A DNA stretch of 32,337 bases from Endotrypanum monterogeii (Eukaryota; Euglenozoa; Kinetoplastea; Trypanosomatida; Trypanosomatidae), in the NCBI GenBank assembly GCA_000333855.2, contig CM007315.1, forward strand, positions 799,224 to 831,560. The letters run 5' to 3'. The position numbers and the translations under genes are program-made. This document shows, piece after piece, positions 11,692 through 21,896 of the stretch. The first letter of the stretch is position 1. Every line of letters starts with the position of its first letter. The notes beneath the pieces are model-generated. The model saw only the letters and a program-made list of their open reading frames with translations. It was not told the origin of the DNA and searched no databases.

Positions 11692-11693
11692 TG
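11645..11693. repeat. (CA)n(TA)n compound microsatellite
   Basis: A short CA run followed by about 20 TA units with one phase slip; it lies just downstream of the RDK1-like stop. Confidence 0.97.
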
Positions 11694-11857
11694 TAGGTAC
11701 CCTATTGGCAACAGAAAGATGCATACCGAGAGTAGTCATCACAGCCAGCATGTCGGCTTGCCCCCCCCCCCTTGACCATTATCCGCTCCAGAGGAAGGGA
11801 AAGAAAAAAAAAGGGAGGGGGTTAGGAGGGGGAGACCTGCGCATTTTTTCTTTTCTT

Positions 11858-14800
11858 TCAATCTTCATCCTCTTCACAAGCCAACCCGCCTTCGCTGAGA
11901 AGTATCTTGACAATATTTCGAACCTCCACCGCAGTGGGCCGTTCCGAGGGTGTGTGATGAACGCAGCTGCGAAGTGTTTTCCGCGCGAGTAGGCTATATT
12001 TTTCACAAAACGTAGGTGAGTCAAACACGTCTGCGTTGGCCACCAATCGCCCCTGCGCCACGGCGGCGTGAAATGTGTCTTCCCCATTTTGTATGAGTTG
12101 CGTCAGCTCCTTCATCGTGCCGAATGGCTGTCCGTCTTCGGCTGTGGCCCACCTCCAACAGGGGAGCTCTGTGAGGGCTTCTATCGCGACGAGGCCGTAG
12201 CAAAACACGTCGCAAGGGGGTGTAGCGGGGGCACCGGCGGCCATGGCAGGACTCACGTAGTGACTTCGAGGAAGTACGAGGGGATTTCGCTTGTCTGTGT
12301 ACAAGCCGGCAAGGCGACAATTTCCGTCTGAGTGCGCCATGATCGTGTCCAAATGGATGTTTCCGTGGGCTATGTGATGCGCATGGAGAAAGGAGAGAGC
12401 GGACAACAACTGCAAACCAAACCTGTTTGCCGTCATCGCCGGAAGTCGACGGTATCTATTGCGCAGATCACGCAGCGTCCCACCAGGACTGAATTCCCAA
12501 ATAAGCACCACACCCCCCTCCAGGGAGTGCGAGTAGCCGATAAGAGAAATCATATTCGGGTGGCGAAGGCTTTGGTGTTTGGCGAGAGCAGCCTTCATGA
12601 AGGCTTCCTGCGCGGGAGAGGGACCGCAAACAGGCGTCGCGCTGCGCAGAGCATCGGACATGGGCCCAAGCGGCGCCTCGCGAATAACCTTGGCCACCAC
12701 TGGATGCACGTCACGGAAGGCGGAAAAGCTAGCAGATGCGATGAAGCCGGTAGATGCGACAGCCATTCGCATTCCTTTCCAAATCGGTATCGCCTCACCG
12801 TCACTTGGGCCCTGCGCGATATTCCAGTGATACCCCATATGATCACAAATCCACCTCGGTGCTGAGGGCAGTGCACACCGGAGGGTCCCCTGCGTTTCGT
12901 GCAGATCAACTACAAAGCGATATCGAGATTCTGGGTACCTTGAGGGAGCTCTGAGGTGCTGCACGCTCACTCGAGTTCCCCGTCGTTGTCGCCCCGCCGT
13001 TGCGTTTTTTCCTTTCCCTTTTGCACTCTCCTCTACGGGGCGCGGATGACCTCCTCCCATGAAAACATCGAGGTGCTCCTTGCCGAGCACCTCGTCCACG
13101 CCAAAGGGGTTGGTGCAGCTCCTGCAAAATGGTGTGGTAGTACCCAGCCGCACACAGCGCCCGCACTCGTGCATCAGTCGTGCGACCTGCATCGAGACAG
13201 CACCACTCGTCGCGGTGCTGGCCACCACCTCGCGACTCATGCACGCCGGCAGGAGGCCAGGCTCGAGGTCGGCGATCTCCGCGACGCTGCGGTAGGCAGC
13301 CAGCGCACCCGTGTAGTCACCTCGCAGCATGTGCGCAAAGCCGTCGGTGCAGCAGCGCGCGTACAGCTGCCACGCCGTGTCGTCGGTTGCGCGGCCGGGC
13401 AGCACCTCGTAGAGCACAATGACGTCGCTGTCCAGCCCCGCACGGCCCGTGCGCAGCACATCCACCGGGATTAGCCGCACGCCGTGGTCTGCCCTGCCGC
13501 ATCGGCTGACCGTGCGCCGCACCTCCGCGCGCAGCAGCGTCGATGTTTCCTCCGTCGTGGCGACGCGCACACCGATGCGCTGTGGCACGCAGCCCAGCTC
13601 GCGCTGCACGTCACGACCGAGCGCCACCTGCAGTGTCTGCTCGCTGCCGGCGGGGCAGTACTGGCCGCAGGTGAACATGCTCGTGTCCAACAGCGCGCGC
13701 ACGTCTGGCATGGACGAGATGCCGTCCTGCTGCGCATCGACCCAGCTTAGCAGATCCAGCGCGAAGGCGACGGCGTTGCGTGCATCCTGCGCGGCGTGGC
13801 ACTTCATCTCTTCCCGCTGCATGGGGCTCTGTGGCTGCGATGCGGATGAAGAAGCGGACTCACCGTGCGGCGTCGAGGCGTCCGTAGACGACACCGCTGC
13901 CAACGGCGCCTCGTCACTACGCGGGAGGTGCGCTCGCACGGTGCTGTTGAAGTGCAGAACGCACGCATCGGGGCAGAGGCGGTGCAGCGTGCCGTGGTGC
14001 GTGTGGCACAGATCCTGCACGGCGGTGATAAATGCGGTGAGTGCGGCCGGTGTGGGGAAGGGGCCGCTGTTGGCGGTGTTGGCTGCTTGCGCCGCGTGCT
14101 CTACAACAGCCACCAACCGTAGACCCGGCCGAGGACTCCTGCTTCCTTCCTCAGCAGCCGGTGGTGGTGGTGGCGTCGTCGTGTGGGCGACGGGGGGTAT
14201 CCCAGCAGATGTTTTTGTTGGTCGAACAGCAATGAACACTGCCGTGGAGACGTGTCTGGCGAGAGAGCGATCTACTAGCGTCGATACATTATCCCTGCCG
14301 TGAAGCGGTGTAGAGGACACTGCGGCGGGGATATTCTTGTGACGGGGTGGCGAGATGTGCTTCACGCGCAGCTGATCAGGTACGAAGGCGTCGATGCTTC
14401 GAAGCTGTTTCATGGCGGTGTTGTGTGCCTTGATGAGCTCATGCACCTCTTTTAACCGAAGAGGTGTCGTCGTCTTCGTGGCGTAAAAGAGCGCGCGTCG
14501 GCCAGCACACCGACTGCCGCACATGAGTGCTGTGATGCGGCGGAGCGGCTTCGATACCAGACAATGTAGACCGCCGAAGAATGCGACGGTGAGAAGCAGG
14601 ATCGCTGCGGCTAAGATGACATTGAAGAGGGTGACGCGTCGCAGGTGTGGTGCCATCGTGGCAGCGTGGCTGCTGGCGAGCACGATCGGGAGGACAAGAC
14701 CGTGCACGGTGGTGAAGGTGTAGGCCGAAACCACGGCGGTGGTGCCGTCGTACTGGAAGTCGGCCGTGTATCGGTACCCCTCGACCTGCAGTGCCGCGAG

Positions 14801-15898
14801 GTCGAGATGTTGCAGTGCAGCGCGCATGAACCTGTTACTGATCTCGCTCACCTTCAGGTATGTGACGGACCCCGTGGAAAAAGGGGAGAGGATGTTGACA
14901 TCACTGACACAGGGCTGACCCCAGCTATTGGATAGAACAAGCGGGTCATCGTCGGCGAGGCTTTGGTTGATGAAGATCGCCGTGACCGACCCTGAAGCCC
15001 CTGGTATTCCGTCAGTCAGCAGAAGCTGCGAGCCGTCGAGCTGCACCTGAGTGAAGTCTTCGTAAGAGACTCTTCCGATATCTGCGCGACCACGGGCGAG
15101 GTAGCCGAGTGGCAGTGTGTAGCAGAGGAGGTGCGGCACGGCAGGCGCGAAGCTCCAGTGGTTGCTTGGATCTGGGTTATCGATGCTGCCGTTGAGATAG
15201 GCGGGCAGCAGCTCAAAGATGAGCTCACCGCTGCACACTGTTTGTATGAGGCCAGAGATGTTGCGTGCTGACGCGGGCCACTCCTTCACCAACTGCAGCG
15301 GCTGCACGAAATTGTAAGTCTCATTATCGATGCGATAGACTCCCTGGATGATATGATCCTCTGATGAATAGCCGACGAGGGTGCGGATGGACGCTGTGAG
15401 CTGGGTGCCATGAATGCAGCTTGTGATTCGATCTTCTCCCATGGACACCCACGCCAGAGCGCGCAGGCGCGTCTTCTGGTCATATGTGTCCAGCGAGGAG
15501 CAGAGCTGCCGCATGAGGCGGCGGTGACTGTAGTTGCCGATGTCCGGTGTATTGAGTGCCATGAAACTGTTGGCAATGCTGTGCACGGTGGCAGCGCTGG
15601 TAGAGATACTCTCTGTAGCGTAGTACACGCGTGCATCGTGTCCGTTGCGCCACGAACCCGCCATCGTGCGCATGACGTAGATCTGTGTGACGGTGGCGAC
15701 GGGCAACGCAATACAAATAAGCATAAGGAGGTACAGTAGAGAGCAGAAGACATCGACGCGCAGCACTGTGTTTCTTATTCCCGTGAAGCGGCGGTGTGGT
15801 TGTATTTTGGGCGGACGAAGGGGAGGGGGTTTATCAGAGCCAAGCTCGTTCGACAGAGTCCCACCTCGTACCTGACCAGAAGAACGATGCGGGTGCAT
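11858..15898 (-). CDS. RDK1-like two-pass receptor with cyclase-like and pseudokinase domains
   Basis: This 1346-residue protein has a short basic/proline-rich cytosolic N-tail and a membrane segment at about 47-72. A 350-residue ectodomain follows, with several N-glycosylation sequons and paired cysteines, possibly a CACHE-type sensor. The second membrane segment is at about 423-447 and a HAMP-like helical linker at 448-515. A degenerate class III cyclase-like region covers about 540-840, a helical repeat about 842-875, CxxC-x9-CxxC 912-928, and a kinase fold about 1045-1335. The order resembles T. brucei RDK1, a membrane STE11-type kinase recalled to carry a cyclase-like domain. VAK lysine (1070), 'LRHPN', DVFCYG and the late arginine (ERP) remain, but HRD reads HGN (1178-1180) and the DFG position reads LAGL. 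It is therefore probably a catalytically dead receptor or scaffold. The frame is open further upstream to a TTG, but the ATG at 15898 is the first in-frame ATG and the first ATG after the likely splice site. Confidence 0.88.
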   Translation of the reverse strand: MHPHRSSGQVRGGTLSNELGSDKPPPLRPPKIQPHRRFTGIRNTVLRVDVFCSLLYLLMLICIALPVATVTQIYVMRTMAGSWRNGHDARVYYATESISTSAATVHSIANSFMALNTPDIGNYSHRRLMRQLCSSLDTYDQKTRLRALAWVSMGEDRITSCIHGTQLTASIRTLVGYSSEDHIIQGVYRIDNETYNFVQPLQLVKEWPASARNISGLIQTVCSGELIFELLPAYLNGSIDNPDPSNHWSFAPAVPHLLCYTLPLGYLARGRADIGRVSYEDFTQVQLDGSQLLLTDGIPGASGSVTAIFINQSLADDDPLVLSNSWGQPCVSDVNILSPFSTGSVTYLKVSEISNRFMRAALQHLDLAALQVEGYRYTADFQYDGTTAVVSAYTFTTVHGLVLPIVLASSHAATMAPHLRRVTLFNVILAAAILLLTVAFFGGLHCLVSKPLRRITALMCGSRCAGRRALFYATKTTTPLRLKEVHELIKAHNTAMKQLRSIDAFVPDQLRVKHISPPRHKNIPAAVSSTPLHGRDNVSTLVDRSLARHVSTAVFIAVRPTKTSAGIPPVAHTTTPPPPPAAEEGSRSPRPGLRLVAVVEHAAQAANTANSGPFPTPAALTAFITAVQDLCHTHHGTLHRLCPDACVLHFNSTVRAHLPRSDEAPLAAVSSTDASTPHGESASSSASQPQSPMQREEMKCHAAQDARNAVAFALDLLSWVDAQQDGISSMPDVRALLDTSMFTCGQYCPAGSEQTLQVALGRDVQRELGCVPQRIGVRVATTEETSTLLRAEVRRTVSRCGRADHGVRLIPVDVLRTGRAGLDSDVIVLYEVLPGRATDDTAWQLYARCCTDGFAHMLRGDYTGALAAYRSVAEIADLEPGLLPACMSREVVASTATSGAVSMQVARLMHECGRCVRLGTTTPFCRSCTNPFGVDEVLGKEHLDVFMGGGHPRPVEESAKGKGKNATAGRQRRGTRVSVQHLRAPSRYPESRYRFVVDLHETQGTLRCALPSAPRWICDHMGYHWNIAQGPSDGEAIPIWKGMRMAVASTGFIASASFSAFRDVHPVVAKVIREAPLGPMSDALRSATPVCGPSPAQEAFMKAALAKHQSLRHPNMISLIGYSHSLEGGVVLIWEFSPGGTLRDLRNRYRRLPAMTANRFGLQLLSALSFLHAHHIAHGNIHLDTIMAHSDGNCRLAGLYTDKRNPLVLPRSHYVSPAMAAGAPATPPCDVFCYGLVAIEALTELPCWRWATAEDGQPFGTMKELTQLIQNGEDTFHAAVAQGRLVANADVFDSPTFCEKYSLLARKTLRSCVHHTPSERPTAVEVRNIVKILLSEGGLACEEDED

Positions 15899-16174
15899 CA
15901 CTGGAAATGGTGGCTGGTGCCCCGGAGGGAAACACCTGCCTCGTAGAGTGCTGCGCTTGATGGAGTTGTTGTCCCTGCCAGAGGGCCCGAGTCGTGTGGA
16001 TGCCGATGGCGTCCTTGTCGATACAACCGGGGTAGAGAAAAAGAGGAAATGCTTTCCGAGGATCGGGTCGGGGGAGCGTGTTGTCCTTCCGTCGCCTGGT
16101 GTGTGCGCTGAGATAATTTGATGAGTGTTGCCGGCACACCGGTGACGTGCACGAGGTAAAAGATGACGGCAGTT

Positions 16175-16255
16175 CTGTGTGTCGAAGGGAAGACGGAGGT
16201 GACAGGAGAGACGGGGAGCGGATATGAGAAGTGTGTGGGGGTGGGGTGAGGGAAC
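16175..16255 (-). promoter_or_regulatory. Trans-splice acceptor region, RDK1-like gene
   Basis: The minus strand is pyrimidine-rich over about 16185-16255 and leads to an AG at 16176-16175. The stretch 15899-16175 contains no ATG on the minus strand, so the scanned start would be 15898 with a 5'UTR of about 277 nt. Confidence 0.6.
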
Positions 16256-17951
16256 ATGGTAGCGCGCCTTAGACAACGCACGCAATGCCCAGGCAGCGAG
16301 GTGATCATTACTTCTTTTGGCATTTAGAAGCTTTTTTTTTTTTTTAGGGGAGTCGTATTTGCTGTAGAGGCAAAGGGAGGGCAAACCTTAGTGGTGTATC
16401 GACTTGTGTGGTTGTTGTGTATTTGGGAGGGAGGGAACGGAGGAGGGGGGACCTCCAGCGCCGTTCCTCTCTCACAGAGAAAAGATAAATCATATAAATA
16501 TAAAAAAAAAACGAGTGCGGCATCGTTTGAACAGCTTCAGATCAATACCCACGGATGCCAAGGCATTCCTCGAACAGGGGACACACATGGGGTGGGAGAA
16601 TCACATCAATGCTGAGGGGGAAAAAAAAAAGAGGATTGAAACACCATTTGTGGTGGGTATATGAGCCAGGTGAGCACCTCTAGTACTGTGCGTCGCCTTC
16701 GCATCTTTGTCGAAACGTGATGAGCGGCTTCAGGAGAATTCCACACACCTCCCCTCCCCTCTTTTTTTTTTTTTGCTCCCCGCACTGGATCAGAGCATGA
16801 GAAAGCATAGAGGGAAAGAAATGAGGAGGAGGATGGAGGGAGGGAATCAAATGAGTGCGTGTGAGCTGTTTGCAAAACTCTCGTCTCCGTCTCCTATTGT
16901 TTCCCGGTGGCAAAAAAAAACATGACGGCGATAGACTGTGGAGGGCTTTTGGAGGAGATGGGGTGGAGTCAGCATTACATTCTTCTTCTGCAGTTGGCTC
17001 CCTCTCGCCTATGCAAACCCTCCAGGTCGCACGCGGCCCTGAGAGTCCGTCTAGGATTGATTGAGCACAGACAGGGGTTCGCTCACCGCTCCTCTACCCT
17101 TGTTCAAGAAAAAAAAAAACAGCAACAAAAAAAATGAGATAAATCGCGCTTGATATGTCATATATATATTCACACAGTGGTGGTGGTGGTGGTGGTGGGG
17201 CAGAAGCAGCGAAGAAAAAGATTGTGAATCCCCCTGCCCCTGGGATCTCCAAACAAACAAACAAAAAAACACTAAAAAATGCGTTTCTTCCACATGACTT
17301 CTTTACCCCTCCCCTTCTCCCACCTTCAAGCCCCCGGCCCCCAGTCAGTATCGCGCACTCCTGTCTCGTCATATGAAACACAGCGCAACACCTGAGTAGA
17401 TAAACCACGCCTACGCAGTAGTCGTCGCATAGATGTTCTCCCGCCTTCCTTCCCCTCTGACATCCCCAAGAAGCGCCCAATGTTAAGGGGGTGCTGTCCT
17501 TGGCAGTAATAGAAAGAAAGGGGGTTAACGGCAGCAACAAGAAGAAAGCAAAGCAAAACAAAAGCAGCCCACAATGATGGCTACGATTAAAGGTATAATG
17601 TCCATCAGCACTACGTCCACCGCAAACAGAATACAGTTTTTTTTTTTAAATTCATTATTACGTCCCATGGGAGAGGAGGGAGGGTGGGTGGGGGGGGGGA
17701 CTTGGTCGCAACTTGTTTCTCTTTCCCCCTTTCCAACGACGGCGACTGGCTATGTAAAACAGACAAAAGAAAAACGAAGAAACGTAAAATGTTTCCAAGG
17801 AATGCGAAGCAAGGAGGGATGAAGGACACTGTGACCTAACGAGACCGCGGCTGCATTTAAGTGCATCGAGTTCGCCATATATATATGTATATATTATGAG
17901 CATATGTGATTTTCCCGTCATCAAAACCGTCAATGGATGAAGGGAGGTAAT
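16256..17951. other. Intergenic gap between the RDK1-like gene and member 1
   Basis: About 1.7 kb holding A-runs, the GGT repeat and short purine-rich stretches. No supported frame; the part near 17951 is the likely 3'UTR of member 1. Confidence 0.6.
17177..17200. repeat. (GGT)n repeat
   Basis: Seven tandem GGT units ending in a G-run, in the non-coding stretch upstream of the RDK1-like gene. Confidence 0.95.
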
Positions 17952-18350
17952 TTATTTGGTTTGTTGTGGACTAGCGATGATCTGGTCTTCCGGTATATCT
18001 ATATATGTTGCCTCGCCATAATGAACTGGCTCTGGCGGAACAGGCAAGTGCCCATTCGCGTCCGGAACCAGAGCACCTTCGCAGGGTTCGTTAATGTTCG
18101 TGTTTGAGACTTCATCTGCGCCAATAACGATCACAGCTATGGGTGACGTGGTGTCGTCGACAGCGGTAATCCCTGTCTGGGTACGTATCAGTTGTTCTTC
18201 CAGGTGCGCAGCAGCTTCCCGCTCGTATGCTAGAGCTTCTTGTTCCTCAATGCGGCGCGCTGCACGGCGTTCACACTGATTGAAGGATAGGTGAAGGAGA
18301 ATATACACAAACCAAAGTAGGATGATTATTTGTGTATCGTCTTCAGACAT
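17952..18350 (-). CDS. Small single-span protein with YGxAxY tail motif (member 1)
   Basis: I do not recognise this 132-residue protein. An acidic N-terminus of seven residues precedes one membrane span at about 8-23. A charged, probably helical or coiled-coil stretch (25-57, rich in Arg, Glu and Ala) follows, then an acidic tail. The charge distribution predicts N-out, C-in topology. Tyr-Gly-Glu-Ala-Thr-Tyr at 111-116, followed by IDIP, is the motif shared with the four genes upstream. Tyr116 also fits a YxxI sorting signal. The ATG at 18350 is the only ATG in the frame; the frame opens further upstream only to a TTG. A (TTCC)n pyrimidine tract and AG sit just before it. It is the family member nearest to the RDK1-like gene. 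Confidence rests on the open frame, the start context and the shared motif. Confidence 0.78.
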   Translation of the reverse strand: MSEDDTQIIILLWFVYILLHLSFNQCERRAARRIEEQEALAYEREAAAHLEEQLIRTQTGITAVDDTTSPIAVIVIGADEVSNTNINEPCEGALVPDANGHLPVPPEPVHYGEATYIDIPEDQIIASPQQTK

Positions 18351-18364
18351 TATTCTCCACGTGC

Positions 18365-18420
18365 CCTGGTGGCGGTGAGGGAAGGAAGGAAGGAAGGAAG
18401 GAAGGAAGGGGGGGGGGAGA
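18365..18420 (-). promoter_or_regulatory. Trans-splice acceptor region, member 1
   Basis: A (TTCC)n plus C-run pyrimidine tract (18380-18420, minus strand) is followed by AG at 18366-18365, 15 nt from the ATG. A tetranucleotide repeat serving as the polypyrimidine tract could make splicing efficiency sensitive to repeat length; this is inference. Confidence 0.6.
18380..18408. repeat. (GGAA)n tetranucleotide repeat
   Basis: Seven GGAA units on the plus strand, read as TTCC on the transcribed strand, immediately before member 1. Confidence 0.95.
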
Positions 18421-18943
18421 AGTAGGACAAAACTGTTCAAGTGAGATAGGGGGGAAAAAAGGGGGAGGGAAGCAGCAGCAGTGAAAAAAGACTTTAAAAA
18501 AAAATTGTTTCGATGTGTTTTTTTTTTTTTTTACCTTCTGCCAAAAGGTTTATATACATAGATATATGTTTATGCAGAGAGTTATATATAAAGATGTGTG
18601 TGTGTGTGTGCATGAGACGTACGGGAGACATATGTGAGTTGAGAGGTGTGAGAAGAGGACGAGGTGAGCGGAGGAGTGGGAGTGCATGGGGAGGCCCCGA
18701 GGGACAGCATACAGAAATAGAAGATATTCACAGTGTAAAGATTGCTGTTAGGCACGTTACACTTGCCGCTGGAGGTGATGCACACACCACGTGTGTGTGG
18801 TGGGGGGGGGTCAGTGTGACGTATACGGTCACATGAGCACACGCACAAATAATTTATTAGAGACTTTTTTGGCGACCGACTGGGGTGAAGGGGCGGCCGC
18901 GGGGCGAGTGCGCAGCAGGCTCCAAGAGAGGGAAAACACTACA

Positions 18944-18944
18944 C

Positions 18945-18976
<32 letters not shown>
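18944..18976. repeat. (TA)n(TG)n compound microsatellite
   Basis: About nine TA units followed by seven TG units. Confidence 0.95.
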
Positions 18977-19556
18977 ATGCGTGTAGATGTATATAAGAAT
19001 AGTAAGAGAAAGCAGGAAGGGCTACCCGGTCGCCCTCAGTGTTACCAGGAGTCTTGTTTGTATGGTGATTGTGAGCCCGTGAATGCAAGATGGCCTTGTT
19101 ATACCGGATTGGCTCCGAGACGCCAGGGGAGTCGTTTTTCCGACTTCCCGGGATCCCTTTCCCTGGTGGTCACTGCCGACCCGCTACGATTCTGGCTACA
19201 GAGGCCGCTCTTTGCCGTTGTGGCGCGTGTGGGAGCTACTCGTACTGTACTGAGATATTGCCGCTGCCGTCCCTTCACATTCCGCTTCTCTGTCATAGAA
19301 TTTTTTTTTTGTTCCATACAGGGTGAGACAACGTAGACCACATCACACCTCTAAAGCGATGCTCACACTCAAAGATAAGAGCAGAAAAAAAAAAATAAGC
19401 TACTCACATTGAACAATAAAAGAGTCCAACATACGTTGTGTGTGTGCACTGCTCCTCGAGCGATACACGAGGGTGTATGTTATCCGTAGGTGATTGTGCA
19501 GTTGTTTCGGTAAAAAAAATGGTTTACAGGGTTGCAGAGCGAGAGAAAAAAAAAAA

Positions 19557-19575
19557 TATATATATATATATATAT
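19557..19575. repeat. (TA)n microsatellite
   Basis: About nine TA units after a 12-base A-run. Confidence 0.95.
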
Positions 19576-20993
19576 GCGGGAGAGTTGAGTTGTAGCCCTC
19601 CCCTCCTTCCCTCCCTGATTGCGGGGTACTCAGTGGGGCTTCAGCATCTGAGTAGTATTCCTGGAGGGGACAGAGACTACTGTCCAACGCATGACATTGC
19701 TGACATAGCGGGCAGAGAAAAGAAGGAAGGTCAGAGGAGCTACTCGCACGTCATCATGCGGTATATATATTTTATTTCTTGCCGGACCCAGCAGCTAAGA
19801 AGTGTCTCGGCGCTACACTGGGACTGTTAAGGAGGACGACACTTACATGCGGTCTTACACCCGTGTGAGTTGGGGGAGGGGGAGGGGCAGCAGGTAGCAT
19901 TGGGGCTGAGAGTGAGAGAGAGAGCAGGGGGAAAAAAAAAAGGAAACACATAATGGGATTGAGAGGAGCGGAGATCTCATAATTGAAGGCTCCGAAAGGA
20001 CGATGTGTGGGTACGTGTGTCTAGGAAGGAAGGAAGGAGGGGGGGGGGACTGACGTATAGGCGGAGAATACCCTTCCCTTTTTTTGCTCACGAATGAAAG
20101 AAAGCTGAAATGAAATTACATCCGAGAATCAGGGGTCGTAGCAGCATAGGGGGGGGGAGGTAAATGGGTTAAGGGCACAGGAAAAAGAAAAAAAAGGAGA
20201 GACCATCGCGTGTTGGTGTAAGTGGGTGGGTGGGTGAGTCCCTCACCGCCTACTTCTCCGCCACCCTTTCCCACGGAAAAAAAAAATTGAACTGGAGGTT
20301 TTCAATTACATGGACAGAGCTCGTTATGCGCTGTCTTCCCCTTCATCAGGGAGATGCAGAGGCTGAAGGGAGATCAGGCGACACAACGGGTGGGGGAGCG
20401 ACGGGGGGGGGGGGACGGCGGGGATGACAAGGGAAACATGGTGCGAGAACCAAGGCGGAAAAAAGTTGTATAAGAAGCACAATTAAGGGATCACAGACTT
20501 TCACATGCAGCGAGTAGAAATGATGAGAGAAGAAACAACGAAACAAAAACATGCGCTGTGAATGCACATATATATTTTTACGGACGAAACATTGCGGGGG
20601 AGAGGGTCAAATAAGCAGGAATATGCTCAAAGAAGAAAGACCTGTATAGGTAGAATACATGCACACCCACATGCAGACGACGTTAAACAAAAAAAACAAA
20701 AAAAGGGTTACTGACACTTAATTTCTACTTTTGTAGCAGGAAAAAAAAATTACATTATTCAGAGCAGGTTTGAAAAGGGTCGAACATGAGTTTTTTTTTT
20801 TTCCGTTCCTACTGTGCCCGCGCACAGCGTCGGAAGAGGGAGCCTGTGATTGCTGTTCTCGATTTCCACTTTGCGTCGTTGACAGTCTTGTAGCCATCCT
20901 CCATTTGTTTTTTTTTTTCCAAAGAGCGAAGATGATGGCATTGTTTTCTCCATTAGTCTACTTCGGTGTGCTTAACGGGTCGACTCGATTTTC

Positions 20994-21881
20994 CTAGGCA
21001 CGAGAGATGTACTGCGCCTGGCCGTAGACATCATTCATTTCGTTTGTCGGGATTTCGTTACCGTGTTCATCACAGCAGTATCCATCCGCTACGTTCACCG
21101 GATTGCCGGAGCTATCGTTCGGGGATGGTTCTCTAGTCCAGCGGTTGTGCCTTTGTCGTTGCCAAAGGTAGCTCCAAAAGTTAGCTCTGGTCCTCTCGAG
21201 GGTGCCTTGACGATTTTCCGGGATATAGAGAATTTGATCCTGCATGTAATAGATTCGCATTGATGGTACAGATAGTGCCCTGTCACTTGTGCTACTTATA
21301 GGGTTCGTGTGTGTTGTCCAGTCGACGATTCTAGCATCAATAGGTCTGATGTTCAGTGCCATCGGGTACGGGCGTTGGTTTCCTTCACTGCGACTGCTAT
21401 GTGTGAGAGAGATTGTGTCGTCAGCGTGTGGTGAAGACGGAGGCGCACGGACATCGGTGTCATCGACTACACGGTGTGGGTGCGGACTTTCGAGGGCGTG
21501 TTGTGTGCCATCTGCACTCTCACTTCGAGTTGGGCTGGAGATGAAGGTTCGGCTACTTGTTAAGCTTCCGCCTGGGTCGTGCCGTGCCTCCGCTGCGATG
21601 TCTTCTTCGGCAACAAGTTCTTCTTGCCCTCCCCCCTCCTCGGTATTCATGACACGATCCGCGAGGGGCCTCAATATGCTGCTTGTGTGTGTGTTCATAA
21701 CGCCATCGTTCACGCGATTCTCGAGCACTGATGCAGGCATCACAAGTATTCTGGTTGACCCCCACTGCGAGCTTCTTTGTAAGCGCCGCATTTCTACTAC
21801 GCGTATCAGAAAAAATACTGTGGTGAGCAACAGCACCAAAAAAATGCCGATGAGCAACACCACCACTATAAAAATATCCAT
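20994..21881 (-). CDS. Single-span protein with C-terminal YGxAxY motif (member 2)
   Basis: This is the longest of the five small membrane proteins (295 residues), with no function I can recognise. A strongly hydrophobic segment begins almost at the start (3-27) and is followed by RVVEMRRLQR, so the bulk is predicted to be cytosolic. The tail is Ser/Thr/Asp-rich and low in predicted structure up to about 200. It then becomes more ordered, with a tyrosine pair at 211-212, an aromatic/basic stretch (234-250) and a Cys pair (269-270). The shared motif YGQAQY lies at 286-291, only four residues from the C-terminus, followed by ISRA. The ATG at 21881 follows AG candidates at 21904-21903 and 21898-21897. 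Codon use is less G/C-biased at third positions than in the permeases. Confidence 0.82.
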   Translation of the reverse strand: MDIFIVVVLLIGIFLVLLLTTVFFLIRVVEMRRLQRSSQWGSTRILVMPASVLENRVNDGVMNTHTSSILRPLADRVMNTEEGGGQEELVAEEDIAAEARHDPGGSLTSSRTFISSPTRSESADGTQHALESPHPHRVVDDTDVRAPPSSPHADDTISLTHSSRSEGNQRPYPMALNIRPIDARIVDWTTHTNPISSTSDRALSVPSMRIYYMQDQILYIPENRQGTLERTRANFWSYLWQRQRHNRWTREPSPNDSSGNPVNVADGYCCDEHGNEIPTNEMNDVYGQAQYISRA

Positions 21882-21896
21882 GTAGGGAGAATTCCA

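Larger units (their letters stand above)
8176..11857. other. Intergenic gap between permease B and the RDK1-like gene
   Basis: About 3.7 kb of simple sequence: three TA microsatellites, a 14-base C-run at 9281-9294, a G-rich stretch at 9357-9391 able to form a quadruplex, GA repeats near 10967-10986, and many A-runs. The end next to 11858 will be the 3'UTR of the RDK1-like gene. No gene is supported. Confidence 0.6.
18421..20993. other. Intergenic gap between members 1 and 2
   Basis: About 2.6 kb, mostly simple repeats and G-runs. The exception is 19015-19310, which is of normal complexity and GC-balanced but has no convincing frame (see findings). Confidence 0.55.

Noticed and set aside
13419..14303. 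294-codon plus-strand frame
   Set aside because: It is antisense to the RDK1-like gene and lacks any domain. The Ser/Ala/Arg composition is typical of an opposite-strand shadow in GC-rich coding DNA.
15899..16384. N-terminal extension of the RDK1-like protein by 162 residues
   Set aside because: The upstream frame begins with TTG and contains no ATG before 15898. It also spans the likely splice acceptor, so it is 5'UTR and upstream sequence.
18351..18440. Longer start for member 1
   Set aside because: The upstream frame opens with TTG, and the Pro/Ser/Phe stretch encoded is the polypyrimidine tract itself.
18791..19336. 181-codon plus-strand frame
   Set aside because: It runs through TA/TG repeats and T-runs, against gene direction. 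Only the middle part is of normal complexity, and that is kept as a finding, not a gene.
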